64,000 nt of DNA from assembly GCF_030817355.1 (NCBI RefSeq), contig NZ_JAUSZH010000001.1, forward strand, positions 1,054,001 to 1,118,000, written 5' to 3'. This DNA comes from Streptomyces sp. V1I1 (GTDB taxonomy: Bacteria; Actinomycetota; Actinomycetes; Streptomycetales; Streptomycetaceae). The position numbers and the translations under genes were made by a program. This document shows, piece by piece, positions 15,789 through 24,258 of this stretch (position 1 is the first letter of the stretch; the number at the start of each line of letters is the position of its first letter). The notes below the pieces were generated by a model. That model searched no databases. It was given only the letters and a program-made list of their open reading frames with translations, and was not told the origin of the DNA.

Positions 15789-17588
15789 ATGGCGTCGACG
15801 ACTCTGACGGGCGGCGAAGCCGTCGTACGGGCGCTGGCGGCGCACGGCGTCACCCAGGCCTTCGGGATTCCGGGCACGCACAACCTGGAGATCTACCGGC
15901 ATCTCGCCGCCTACGGGGTCGCGCATGTGACGCCGCGCCATGAGCAGGGCGCGGGGTACGCGGCCGATGGGTACGCCCGGGTCAGCGGGCGGCCCGGGGT
16001 CGCGATCACCACCACGGGGCCCGCCCTGCTGAACATCGCGGCGGCGGTCGGCCAGGCCTACTCCGACAGCGTGCCGCTGCTCGTCGTCTCCCCCGGGATG
16101 CCGCTGCGCCACCCGCGCCAGTCGACCGGGCTGCTGCACGAGATGCGCAGCCAGAGCGAGGCGCTGCGGGGTGTCGCGGCGTTCAGCCACCGGGTGTCGA
16201 CGGTCGACGAGATCGGCGTGGCGGTCGCGCGGGCGTTCACGCTCTTCACCACGGAGCGGCCGAGGCCCGTGCACATCGAGATTCCGCTGGATCTGCTGGA
16301 GGCCGCGGAGCCGGTCGGAGCGGTACGGACCGCCCCGCCGGCCGGGTCCGCCGCGCCCACTTCGGGCGCGATCCGGCGGGCCGTCGATGCCCTGCGCGCG
16401 GCGCGGCGTCCCGCGCTCGTACTGGGCGGAGGTGCGCGTGGGGCCGCAGCTGAACTGCTCGCCCTGGCCGAGGAGTTGGCCGCGCCGGTGGTCACCACCG
16501 CCAACGGCAAGGGCGTCATGGACGAGTCCCATCCGCTGTCGCTCGGTGTCTCGCTGCACAGCCAGGTCGTCCAGAAGTGGCTGGCGCGGCGTGATGTGGT
16601 GCTGGCCGTGGGGACCGAGCTGGCGGAGTCCGATCTGTGGTCGGCGCCACCGACGTTGAACGGCACGCTGGTACGCGTCGACCTGGACCCCGCACAGATG
16701 TACGCGGCGATCCCGGCGGATGTGCCGCTGGTGGGCGACGCGCAGCGGGTGGTGGGCACGCTGCTGTCCGTGTACCGGAGCGGCGGAGGGGGTGGCGGCG
16801 AGCCGGGCGGGCGCGGCGTCAGCGCGCAGCGTCCGGCGCGGGATGCCTGGGTGATGATGCCGCGCGGTGCGGAACTGCGGCTCGTACGCGACACCGGGAG
16901 CGGCGACCGGGACACGGACGCCGGAAGCGGAACGGCCGGCGCCGCCGAGCTGCGGCTCGCTCCCGACGCCCGCGCCGAAGAAGCCGCCGCCCCGAGCGCC
17001 GCCGAGCAGGTCGCCGAGCTGCGCCTCGCGCGGGACGCCGAGACCCGGGACCGGGACGCCCGCTGGCTGCCGTGCCTCCGGGCGATCCGTGCCGTCCTCG
17101 CAGCCGATGCCGTCATCACCTCCGACAGCGCCCAGTGCTGCTACTACGGCGCGCTCCCGCATCTGCCCGTCGGACCCGACGCCCGCTATCTGCACCCCAC
17201 CGGGTTCGGCACCCTCGGCTACGCGCTGCCCGCCGCGATCGGCGCCAAGACCGCAGACCCGGACCGGCAGGTGGTCGCGCTCAGCGGCGACGGCGGACTG
17301 CAGTTCTCCGTGCAGGAACTGGCCACCGCCGCCCAGCTCCGGCTCCCGCTGCCCGTCGTCGTGTTCGACAACGGCGGCTACGGCGAGATCCGCGACGAGA
17401 TGGCCGCGCGCGGCGACGCCCCGGCCGCCGTCGACCTCGCGCCCGTCGACCTGCCCGCCCTCGCCCGCGCCTACGGCGGACACGGCGAGCGCGCCGCGAC
17501 CCCCGAAGCGCTCGCCGCCGCCCTCACCCGGGCCCTCGGCACCCCCGGCCCCACCGTGATCACCGTCCCCGAGGAGACCGCCCGATGA
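15789..17588 (+). CDS. Thiamine pyrophosphate-dependent enzyme, acetolactate synthase-like
   Basis: 599 residues. Three-domain TPP fold: the N-terminal pyrimidine domain carries the activating Glu in TPRHEQGAGYAADGYAR; the central domain follows (LVLGGGARGAAAELLALAEE); the C-terminal PP domain has LSGDGGLQFSVQEL and FDNGGYGE (GDG...N Mg/TPP motif). Between the last two domains, residues ~340-420, lies a low-complexity insert with three near-identical units (AELRLVRD, AELRLAPDA, AELRLARDAE) absent from typical family members. The acceptor substrate is unknown; acetolactate synthase itself is unlikely. It is coupled by ATGA to a Glu/Leu-type dehydrogenase, which suggests 2-oxo-acid or amino-acid catabolism. 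Confidence 0.88.
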   Translation: MASTTLTGGEAVVRALAAHGVTQAFGIPGTHNLEIYRHLAAYGVAHVTPRHEQGAGYAADGYARVSGRPGVAITTTGPALLNIAAAVGQAYSDSVPLLVVSPGMPLRHPRQSTGLLHEMRSQSEALRGVAAFSHRVSTVDEIGVAVARAFTLFTTERPRPVHIEIPLDLLEAAEPVGAVRTAPPAGSAAPTSGAIRRAVDALRAARRPALVLGGGARGAAAELLALAEELAAPVVTTANGKGVMDESHPLSLGVSLHSQVVQKWLARRDVVLAVGTELAESDLWSAPPTLNGTLVRVDLDPAQMYAAIPADVPLVGDAQRVVGTLLSVYRSGGGGGGEPGGRGVSAQRPARDAWVMMPRGAELRLVRDTGSGDRDTDAGSGTAGAAELRLAPDARAEEAAAPSAAEQVAELRLARDAETRDRDARWLPCLRAIRAVLAADAVITSDSAQCCYYGALPHLPVGPDARYLHPTGFGTLGYALPAAIGAKTADPDRQVVALSGDGGLQFSVQELATAAQLRLPLPVVVFDNGGYGEIRDEMAARGDAPAAVDLAPVDLPALARAYGGHGERAATPEALAAALTRALGTPGPTVITVPEETAR

Positions 17589-18763
17589 CCACTCCCCTGC
17601 TGTCGCTCACCTGGACCGACCATGTCACCGGCCGCCAGGGCCACTTGGTCGTCGACCGGCTCGTGCGCGGGGTCTCCAGCGGCGGTCTGCGGATGCGCGA
17701 GGGCTGCACGCTGGAGGAGGTGGCCGGGCTGGCCCGCGGGATGACGATGAAGGAGGCCCTGCACTACAACCCCGACGGCCGGTACATCCCGCTCGGCGGT
17801 GCGAAGGGCGGCATCGACTGCGACCCGCAGGACCCCCGGGCGTACGGCATCCTGGTCCGCTATCTGCGCGCCGTACGTCCGTACATCGAGACGATGTGGA
17901 CCACCGGCGAAGACCTCGGCCTCACCCAGGACATCGTCGACCGCGCAGCCGCAGAGGCAGGGCTCGTCTCCTCCATCCAGGCCGTCTACCCGCTGCTCGA
18001 CGACGAGGTGACCGCGCGCCGGCGGCTCGCGGACGCCTTCGCCGTCGAGGTCGACGGCATCGGGCTCGACGAGCTCGTGGGCGGCTGCGGCGTCGCCGAG
18101 TCCGTGCTGGTCGCGCTCGACCGGGCGGCTGTCGCGTACGAAGGAACGCGCGTCAGTGTCCAGGGACTTGGCACGATGGGCGGGGCCAGTGCCCGCTTCC
18201 TCGCCCGCGCCGGGCTGAAGATCGTCGCTGTCGCCGACGTCAAGGGCACCGTCGCCAACCCGGCCGGCCTGGACGTCGATGCGCTGCTGGCGGCCCGCGA
18301 CTCTTACGGCACGGTCGACCGGACGGCCCTGCGGCCGGACGACCTCGAGCTGCCGGGCGACGCGTGGCTGTCGATCGACGCGGAAGTACTGGTGCCGGCT
18401 GCCGTCTCGTACGCCGTCGACACCGCCAACCAGGCGCAGATCACGGCCCGTTGGATCGTCGAGGCGGCGAACATGCCGGTGCTGCCGGACGCGGAGGAGC
18501 TGCTCGCGCGGCGCGGCATCACCGTACTGCCGGACGTCGTCGTCAACTCCGGTACGAACGCGTGGTGGTGGTGGACGCTGTTCGGTGACATCGACGCCGA
18601 CGCGGACGAGGCCTTCGCGTATACGCGTCGCTCGATGCGCGCCCTGATCGACCAGATGCTGGCGCGCGCGGAGGCGGACGGGACGACTCCGCGGGCCGCG
18701 GCGCACGCGATCGTCGCCGACCGGCTGCCGGTGATCGCCGAGCGCTTCGGCTGGTACAGATGA
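17585..18763 (+). CDS. Glu/Leu/Phe/Val dehydrogenase family protein
   Basis: 392 residues from the ATG overlapping the TPP-enzyme stop. The dimerisation/catalytic domain contains GMTMKEALHYN and GGAKGGIDCDPQDP (catalytic Lys), then the Rossmann domain VSVQGLGTMGGASARFLARAG and the closing WIVEAANMPVLPDAEELL and VVNSGTNAWWWW. Members oxidatively deaminate amino acids to 2-oxo acids with NAD(P). The coupled TPP enzyme could use the 2-oxo acid formed. The sequence does not decide which amino acid is used. The TetR gene follows 120 bases later. Confidence 0.9.
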   Translation: MTTPLLSLTWTDHVTGRQGHLVVDRLVRGVSSGGLRMREGCTLEEVAGLARGMTMKEALHYNPDGRYIPLGGAKGGIDCDPQDPRAYGILVRYLRAVRPYIETMWTTGEDLGLTQDIVDRAAAEAGLVSSIQAVYPLLDDEVTARRRLADAFAVEVDGIGLDELVGGCGVAESVLVALDRAAVAYEGTRVSVQGLGTMGGASARFLARAGLKIVAVADVKGTVANPAGLDVDALLAARDSYGTVDRTALRPDDLELPGDAWLSIDAEVLVPAAVSYAVDTANQAQITARWIVEAANMPVLPDAEELLARRGITVLPDVVVNSGTNAWWWWTLFGDIDADADEAFAYTRRSMRALIDQMLARAEADGTTPRAAAHAIVADRLPVIAERFGWYR

Positions 18764-18818
18764 CGGCGCCGGGGGCCTCGCTCGAACTCCACGCGCACGG
18801 AGTGCGGGCACCGCCGGA

Positions 18819-18842
18819 CAGCCGCAGCCGCAGCCGCAGCCG
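18819..18842. repeat. Hexanucleotide tandem repeat (CAGCCG)4
   Basis: Four exact CAGCCG units in the 120-base gap upstream of the TetR-family gene. The unit length is six, so copy-number changes would alter promoter spacing by half a helical turn or more. No coding role is visible. Confidence 0.7.
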
Positions 18843-18883
18843 CCGCACAACGCCAGCCAAGATCGGCTGTGTAGGGTGATGCC

Positions 18884-19504
18884 GTGTCAAGAGTCCGGTT
18901 GAGTGTGGCGGAGCGGCGTGAGGAGCTGCTCAGTGCTGCCGTGGAGCAGATCGAGGAACGTGGTGTGGCGGCCGTGCGCATCGCCGATGTCGCCTCCGCC
19001 CTCGGCGTGAGCAATGCCCTGGTTCTCTACCACTTCTCGACCAAGGAGAAGCTCGTCGCGGCCGCCTTCACCTACGCCGCCGACGGTGACCTTGCCCATC
19101 TGAGCAAACTGCTGGGCCGCCGCACATCCGCGCTGCGCCGGCTGCGGGCCGCGGTCCGCTGGTACGCGCCGACGGGGACGGCCAAGGGCTGGCGGCTGTG
19201 GATCGAGGGCTGGGCGGCCGCGCTGCGCGAGCCGACGCTGCGGGAGGTCGCCCGCGATCTCGACCAGCAGTGGAAGGCCGCCCTGACCGAGGTCATCGCG
19301 GAGGGCGCGGCTGCGGGCGAGTTCCCGTGCGAGGACCCGGCGGCAACGGCCTGGCGGCTGACGGCGTTTCTGGACGGGCTCGCCGTGCAGATGACCTCGT
19401 ACGCGGGATCGCTGTCGCGCGCGGCGATGCTGGAATGGACCGACGACGCGCTCGCCCGTGAGCTTGGCGTGGATCGCGCCGAGCTCACTGCCGCCGCTCG
19501 CTGA
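18884..19504 (+). CDS. TetR-family transcriptional regulator
   Basis: 206 residues, GTG start with AGGGTG seven bases upstream. The N-terminal HTH is clear (GVAAVRIADVASALGVSNALVLYHF, residues ~26-50), and the C-terminal ligand domain resembles TetR_C_6/BetI-type regulators (WRLWIEGWAAALREPTLREV, LTAFLDGLAVQM). It follows the TPP enzyme and dehydrogenase genes and precedes a sugar-kinase-like gene, so it probably controls this run, possibly through the imperfect palindrome at 15580. Confidence 0.92.
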   Translation: MSRVRLSVAERREELLSAAVEQIEERGVAAVRIADVASALGVSNALVLYHFSTKEKLVAAAFTYAADGDLAHLSKLLGRRTSALRRLRAAVRWYAPTGTAKGWRLWIEGWAAALREPTLREVARDLDQQWKAALTEVIAEGAAAGEFPCEDPAATAWRLTAFLDGLAVQMTSYAGSLSRAAMLEWTDDALARELGVDRAELTAAAR

Positions 19505-19546
19505 ACGGCCGTACGCGCACAGGCTCTTCCCCCATACTTGGCAACT

Positions 19547-20506
19547 GTGTCTCAGCAGCCGCGGTCTCCGTCTCACTCTCACTCTCACTCTCACTCTCAG
19601 CAGACAGATCCTCTCCCTCACGATGTACTGGTCGTCGGCGGCAGCGGCGTGGACACGGTCGTCCGCGTCGACTCCCTGCCGGTCCCGCTCTCGGACTCCG
19701 TCGGAGTCGGCCCGATCCGCGAATCGCCGGGCCACACCGGCGGCAATGTGGCCCTGGGCTGCCGGGCCCTCGGGCTGAATGTCACCCTCCTCGACTACAT
19801 CGGCGACGACTGGCCGGGCCAGCAGGTCCGCGCACGGCTCGCCGAAGGCGGGGTGGCCTTCGAGCCGCTCCTCTCCCCCACCGGGACCCGCCGCGCGGTC
19901 AACCTCGTCGACCCCGCGGGCCGCCGCATGTCCTTCTACGACGCCCGTGATCCGGGGGAGTTGCGGATGCCGCGGGACTTCTACCTCCCGCATCTGCGGC
20001 GGGCCCGCCACGTCCATCTCTCGATCGTGAACTTCGCGCGGTTCCTCTACGACGACATCGAGGCGCTCGGCGTACCCGTCTCCACCGACCTGCACGACTG
20101 GGACGGACTGGCCGACCACCACCGGGAGTTCGCGCTCCGCTCGGACCTGGTCTTCCTGAGCACGGTGGGCGCGCGCGAGCGGATAGCCTCGGTGATGCGG
20201 GAGATCCTGCGCGACGGAAGGGCCCAGGCGGTGGTCGCGACGGCGGGCGCCGGCGGCTCGTACCTTCTCACCCGCGACGGCAGCAGCACCCCACGCCCGA
20301 TCCCCGCGGCGGTTCCACCCGCACCGGTGGTGGACTCCAACGGCGCGGGTGACGCATATGTTTGCGGCTTCCTGTACGGGCGGCTGTCCGGCCTCGACCT
20401 GGAGGAGAGCGCGAGGCTGGGGGCACTGGCGGGCGCCCACGCCTGCACGGCCGAGGGCAGCGGGGCACTGATCGGCCCCGCCGGACTCGTCTCGCCTCAG
20501 GTCTGA
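19547..20506 (+). CDS. PfkB-family carbohydrate kinase
   Basis: About 319 residues from the GTG at 19547; a TTG at 19538 is an alternative and neither has a strong ribosome-binding site. A Ser/His dipeptide repeat (SHSHSHSHS) lies in the N-terminal tail, encoded by a hexamer repeat. The kinase begins at HDVLVVGGSGVDT, with the PfkB signature HTGGNVALGCRALG and the C-terminal DSNGAGDAYVCGFLYG (catalytic Asp and anion hole). Substrate is likely a sugar, sugar acid or nucleoside; specificity is unclear. It ends tail-to-tail with the DUF6745-like gene, overlapping it by ten bases. Confidence 0.9.
   Translation: MSQQPRSPSHSHSHSHSQQTDPLPHDVLVVGGSGVDTVVRVDSLPVPLSDSVGVGPIRESPGHTGGNVALGCRALGLNVTLLDYIGDDWPGQQVRARLAEGGVAFEPLLSPTGTRRAVNLVDPAGRRMSFYDARDPGELRMPRDFYLPHLRRARHVHLSIVNFARFLYDDIEALGVPVSTDLHDWDGLADHHREFALRSDLVFLSTVGARERIASVMREILRDGRAQAVVATAGAGGSYLLTRDGSSTPRPIPAAVPPAPVVDSNGAGDAYVCGFLYGRLSGLDLEESARLGALAGAHACTAEGSGALIGPAGLVSPQV
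19571..19600 (+). repeat. Hexanucleotide repeat (TCTCAC)4-TCTCAG inside the kinase N-terminus
   Basis: Five consecutive units encode the Ser-His run of the PfkB-type protein. Copy-number change stays in frame and would only lengthen or shorten the SH tail. The repeat lies before the first structured residue of the kinase fold. Confidence 0.8.
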
Positions 20507-21549
20507 CGCACCGGTTCGTACGCTTCCGCCTCCAGCCCGAAGGTCCAGGCGACACCCTCCTTCGCGGTCCGGGTCGTGGGCGGCACCCGCAGCCAGTAGG
20601 TGCGGTGGGTGCCGTCCGGCTCGGGGGTGGAGTTGACCACTTCGACCATCGCCACGTCCTCGTCGTCGTCCAGCGCGATCCGCCACAGAATGCCTGTCTC
20701 GTCCCGGTGCACGGGCTGGGCGTCCGACTCGGCGAGATAGCGGTCGTAGCCGTAGTACTCGAGCATCACGCGCCGCAGTTCGGCGTTCTCCTCGCTGCGT
20801 ATGCGCTGTGGGGTGAGCGAGGTCAGTTCGCCGAGGAAGTCTGCGGGCACCGGCATGCCGCGCCAGGCGTACAGGGCGAAGCCGTCGGGGAATGCCAGCG
20901 CCGGACCGTCGCCCCTGTCGAGCCGGCCGGCCTCGTCCCGGTGGAGCTCCACCGGCCGCTCGCAGATCACCACCGCCTTTTCGTACGGCCACCACCAGCC
21001 GGCGTGGGCCGCGACCCTGACCAGCCCTTGGAGCCGGTCGCTACGGCCGTCGAAACCGGCGAGCCAGGCCGCGTCGTGCTGGCCGAGCACCGCGTCGAGC
21101 AGGGTCAGCCGGACCTCGGTCTCTGTCGCCGTCGCGTCCCCGATGTCCGCCGTATCCACCGTGTGTGCCGTGTCTGCTGTGTCCTGAACGGCCAGCGCGT
21201 CCACCACCCCTGCCCGTATCCGCTCGGCCAGTGCCCGCGTGGTGTCCCAGAGCCGGGCGCCGGTGAGGCTCCACAGCTCGGCCCAGCCGGCCGGCCCCAA
21301 CTCGTCGTGGATACGGCGGCGTTCCTCCGCCCAGGGGCGGGTGCGCACCTCGTCGCGCACCGAACGGCCGGGGTCGTCGAGCGAGCGGACGGCGGCCACA
21401 CCGGACCGCGGAGAGCCCACCCATACGATCCGCTCCGGTTCGGCGAGCCCGGCCGTGCGGTAGGCGAGGCGCACACCTTCCTCGGCGGCGGCCCGGTCCG
21501 CCGGTCCGGTCGCCGCCGCAACGGCCCGCCACTTGTCCACGTACTGCAT
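20497..21549 (-). CDS. DUF6745-like protein of unknown function
   Basis: 350 residues, soluble, no signal peptide. The C-terminal half is the recognisable part: WWWPYEKAVVICERPVELHR, GRLDRGDGPALAFPDGFALY, AWRGMPVPADF and a final segment YWLRVPPTTRTAKEGVAWTF. I associate it with DUF6745, usually next to leucine-rich-repeat proteins, but this is from memory. The N-terminal half is Ala/Arg-rich with a Thr/Asp-rich stretch (TADTAHTVDTADIGD). It is the second gene of a minus-strand pair behind the 108-residue protein, divergent from the STM4015-type cassette, so a linked function is likely. No catalytic motif is evident. Confidence 0.8.
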   Translation of the reverse strand: MQYVDKWRAVAAATGPADRAAAEEGVRLAYRTAGLAEPERIVWVGSPRSGVAAVRSLDDPGRSVRDEVRTRPWAEERRRIHDELGPAGWAELWSLTGARLWDTTRALAERIRAGVVDALAVQDTADTAHTVDTADIGDATATETEVRLTLLDAVLGQHDAAWLAGFDGRSDRLQGLVRVAAHAGWWWPYEKAVVICERPVELHRDEAGRLDRGDGPALAFPDGFALYAWRGMPVPADFLGELTSLTPQRIRSEENAELRRVMLEYYGYDRYLAESDAQPVHRDETGILWRIALDDDEDVAMVEVVNSTPEPDGTHRTYWLRVPPTTRTAKEGVAWTFGLEAEAYEPVRQT

Positions 21550-21607
21550 GTGATGCCCCGTCCCCTGTCGTCCTGAATCGGTCTGTTGCTTTGCCGCTCG
21601 TCGTCAT

Positions 21608-21934
21608 TCAGTCGGCGACGATGCGGACCGCGCCCGGCAGGTACTCGCGCTGCCGCACCACGCGGTACCAGCCCTTCGGCAGCGGTATGGCCGCATGCTC
21701 CTCGTGCACCACCCGGCCGCCTTCGGGCAGATGCAGAAGCATCGGGCCGAACGGGCCCGGCTCGCGCACCAGTCGGCCCGGGCCGGCCACGGCGTGCGCG
21801 TGACCCGTGACCTCACCGAGTGCGAGCACCAGACGCCCTCGCGCGTCCCTTGCCTCGCTCGGCGCGTCCACGGCATGCGACGGCACGGCTTCGTCCGTGA
21901 CGGGCACGATGAGCACGTCTCCCTGCCGGTACAT
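21608..21934 (-). CDS. Small beta-rich protein linked to the DUF6745-like gene
   Basis: 108 residues from the ATG at 21934, preceded by GAGGAGAG. A longer open frame upstream is not supported. The pattern MYRQGDVLIVPV, LALGEVTGHAHAV, MLLHLPEGGRVVHEEHAAI and GWYRVVRQREY suggests a small all-beta domain with several conserved His, perhaps a cupin-like or capping domain. I do not recognise a named family. It sits 58 bases upstream of the DUF6745-like gene in the same orientation and shares a 219-base divergent promoter region with the STM4015-type gene. Confidence 0.75.
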   Translation of the reverse strand: MYRQGDVLIVPVTDEAVPSHAVDAPSEARDARGRLVLALGEVTGHAHAVAGPGRLVREPGPFGPMLLHLPEGGRVVHEEHAAIPLPKGWYRVVRQREYLPGAVRIVAD

Positions 21935-22153
21935 GGCTCTCCTCTCCACGCCCGGCACCGAGTGCGCCGAACCTGGAAAAGACGCTAACGGGAGGGTCTG
22001 ACAACGGGCCCGGCGCAGGCCGCGGCACAGGACCCGGGCCCGGCACAGGCTCCGCCGTCCCCCGACCGGCCCCGTGACGGCAGTTGTCAGTGCGGCTTGG
22101 TAGAACTGCTGGCACATCAGCCGATCAACACTGTCCGGTGTCTGGAGCCCGTC

Positions 22154-23107
22154 ATGACCATTTCGGACCATCTGCAGGAGCTGCACGGCCTGCCCGTGTT
22201 CGACTTCCCCGACGCCGAGTCGAAGGTCGAGCTGCCGCAAGCGGCTTCCGTGGCCTGGCGGATCACTGTCGATGCGTACGACAGCGATGAGGAGTGGGAG
22301 GGAGCCTTCGCCCGCTTCCTCGCCGCGGTGGACACCACCCAGGTGCGGGCGCTGGTCGTCGGTGCGTGGAGCGATGTGTACGACTCGGCGCCCGACGCCG
22401 TCATCACCGCGCTGCTCGACGCACGGGAGCAACTGCCCGCTCTGCGGGCGCTCTTCCTCGGGGACATCACCTATGAGGAGTGCGAGATCTCCTGGATCAA
22501 CCAGGGGCTGGTGACGCCGCTGCTCGACGCGTTCCCCGAGCTGCTGCAGTTCGGGGTTCGCGGCGGCCAGGAGCTGAAGTTCCCCGCCGTCCGGCACGAG
22601 AAGCTCCGTTCGCTGACCGTCGAGACAGGCGGGCTCGACGCTGAGGTCGTGCGCGGCATCGCGGCCAGCGACCTGCCCGCGCTGGAGCATCTCGACGTCT
22701 GGCTCGGCACCTCCTGGTACGGAGGGAACGCCGAGGTGTCCGATCTGGAGCCGATCCTCTCCGGCGTCCGCCTTCCTCGTCTGCGGTCTCTGGCCCTGCG
22801 CAACAGCGAGATCCAGGACCAGATAGCCGTCGCAATCTCCGGCGCCCCGGTCGTCGCCGGTCTGGGCACGCTCGATCTGTCGATGGGCACCCTTGGCGAC
22901 GAAGGCGCGGAGGCCCTGCTGAACGGACAGCCGCTGACCCATCTGGAGAAGCTCGACCTCCACCATCACTTCCTCAGCGAGCCGATGGTGCAGCGCCTGA
23001 CCAAGACCTTCGAAGCCGCAGGCGTGGAGGTCGACCTCTCCGAAAGCGAGGTTGCGGAGAGGGACTCCGAAGGCGGGGAAGAGCGCTATACCGCTGTCGC
23101 GGAATGA
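22154..23107 (+). CDS. STM4015-family leucine-rich-repeat-like protein
   Basis: 317 residues from the ATG at 22154 (TGGAG seven bases upstream); an earlier GTG frame extension lacks support. The protein shows repeating LRR-like units: LPALRALFLGDITYEE, FPELLQFGVRGGQEL, HEKLRSLTVETGGLD, LPALEHLDVWLGTSWYGG, LPRLRSLALRNSEI, LGTLDLSMGTLGDEGAEAL and LEKLDLHHHFLSE. This matches the STM4015 family. It is probably a scaffold or recognition subunit. It is the first gene of a five-gene run with ATGA-type overlaps and ends four bases into the ATP-grasp gene. Confidence 0.88.
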   Translation: MTISDHLQELHGLPVFDFPDAESKVELPQAASVAWRITVDAYDSDEEWEGAFARFLAAVDTTQVRALVVGAWSDVYDSAPDAVITALLDAREQLPALRALFLGDITYEECEISWINQGLVTPLLDAFPELLQFGVRGGQELKFPAVRHEKLRSLTVETGGLDAEVVRGIAASDLPALEHLDVWLGTSWYGGNAEVSDLEPILSGVRLPRLRSLALRNSEIQDQIAVAISGAPVVAGLGTLDLSMGTLGDEGAEALLNGQPLTHLEKLDLHHHFLSEPMVQRLTKTFEAAGVEVDLSESEVAERDSEGGEERYTAVAE

Positions 23108-24258
23108 CCGGGATGCGGGCGCTACCGGGCCTGAGAACAGACCTCCGTCTCGCCGTCGTCGGCAATCCGGCCAACCGGCGCGTCGCGCTCCTCCAGGACG
23201 CCGTGCGCGCCGCCGGGCTGCCCGCCGCACGCGTCGTGCCCTGGCTCGATGTGCTGCGGGGGCGGGCGGAGTTCCGGCCGGGCGAGCGGGTGCGGATCGA
23301 CTCGCCCGGCGAGGACCCACTGGTGGAACGGGAGTTGCGCGGTACGAACGACCCGACCCGGGTGGAGGGAACTGCCCGCTGGTACGCGCGCTTCACCTCT
23401 GCCGTGCGGGATGTGGCCGATCTGACGGCGGCCGGCGGGGCAATGCTGCTCGACGATCCGCACGAGCTGGCGGTGCTGTTCGACAAGCGGCTGTGCCATG
23501 GCGTGCTGCGGCGGGCCGGGGTGCCCGTGCCCAAGTCGCCCACGTCCGGCGCCGGCGCCCCTGCCGTACGCGGGTGGGACGACGTCCGTGCGCTGACGGA
23601 GCAGACCGGTCTGCGCCGGATATTCGTCAAACTGGCGCACGGCTCGTCGGCCTCCGGCGTACTCGCCGTGGAGACGGCGGGCCGCGGGCGGGTACAAGCG
23701 GCCACCTCGGTCGAGCGTGACGTGGACGGTCGGCTCTTCAACTCCCTGCGCGTGCGCCGATATTCGACCGAGCTTGAGGTCGGCGCGCTGATCGATGCCC
23801 TGGCGCCGGACGGTCTGCATATCGAGCGCTGGCTGCCCAAGGCATCGCAGGACGGCCGGGTCGCGGATCTGCGGGTCGTCGTCATCGCGGGCCGCGCCAC
23901 CCACGCGGTCGTCAGGACGAGCCGCTCCCCCATGACCAACCTCCACCTCGGCGGCGCCCGGGGAGACCTCATCGCGGCGCGAGCGGCCACCGAAGCCGCC
24001 GGCGGCAGCTGGGCCGACACGCTCGGCATCTGCGAACGGGCCGCGGCCTGTTTCCCCGGAGCCCTGCGCGTGGGCGTCGATCTGCTGCCCGCCATCGGGT
24101 GGCGCCGCTTCGCCGTCGGCGAGGTCAACGCCTTCGGGGATCTGCTGCCGCGCCTCACCGGCCTGCCGGGCAGCGGCGCCGAGGGCCAGGACACCTATGC
24201 GGCGCAGGTTGCCGCCGTACTGAGCAGAGCAAGGAACCGCCATCGTGCAAGCGCCTGA
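23104..24258 (+). CDS. STM4014-family ATP-grasp-like protein
   Basis: 384 residues, ATG overlapping the previous stop. After an N-terminal domain (LRLAVVGNPANRRVALLQDA) the ATP-grasp fold is visible: FDKRLCHGVLRRAGVPVPKS, IFVKLAHGSSASGVLAV (glycine-rich loop), DLRVVVIAGRATHAVVR, LRVGVDLLP and the Mg-binding FAVGEVNAFGD (Glu...Asn). ATP-grasp enzymes ligate a carboxylate to an amine or thiol through an acyl-phosphate. The substrate is unknown; in the cassette it may extend a scaffold that the hydrolase and radical SAM enzymes then modify. It overlaps the next gene by 14 bases. Confidence 0.88.
   Translation: MTGMRALPGLRTDLRLAVVGNPANRRVALLQDAVRAAGLPAARVVPWLDVLRGRAEFRPGERVRIDSPGEDPLVERELRGTNDPTRVEGTARWYARFTSAVRDVADLTAAGGAMLLDDPHELAVLFDKRLCHGVLRRAGVPVPKSPTSGAGAPAVRGWDDVRALTEQTGLRRIFVKLAHGSSASGVLAVETAGRGRVQAATSVERDVDGRLFNSLRVRRYSTELEVGALIDALAPDGLHIERWLPKASQDGRVADLRVVVIAGRATHAVVRTSRSPMTNLHLGGARGDLIAARAATEAAGGSWADTLGICERAAACFPGALRVGVDLLPAIGWRRFAVGEVNAFGDLLPRLTGLPGSGAEGQDTYAAQVAAVLSRARNRHRASA

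Noticed and set aside
16637..18763. A 708-residue dehydrogenase with an extra N-terminal domain
   Set aside because: The extra 316 residues are an out-of-frame reading of the TPP-enzyme gene; the real start overlaps its stop at 17585.
18819..19600. CRISPR-like repeat array
   Set aside because: Units are six bases without spacers; they are simple tandem repeats.
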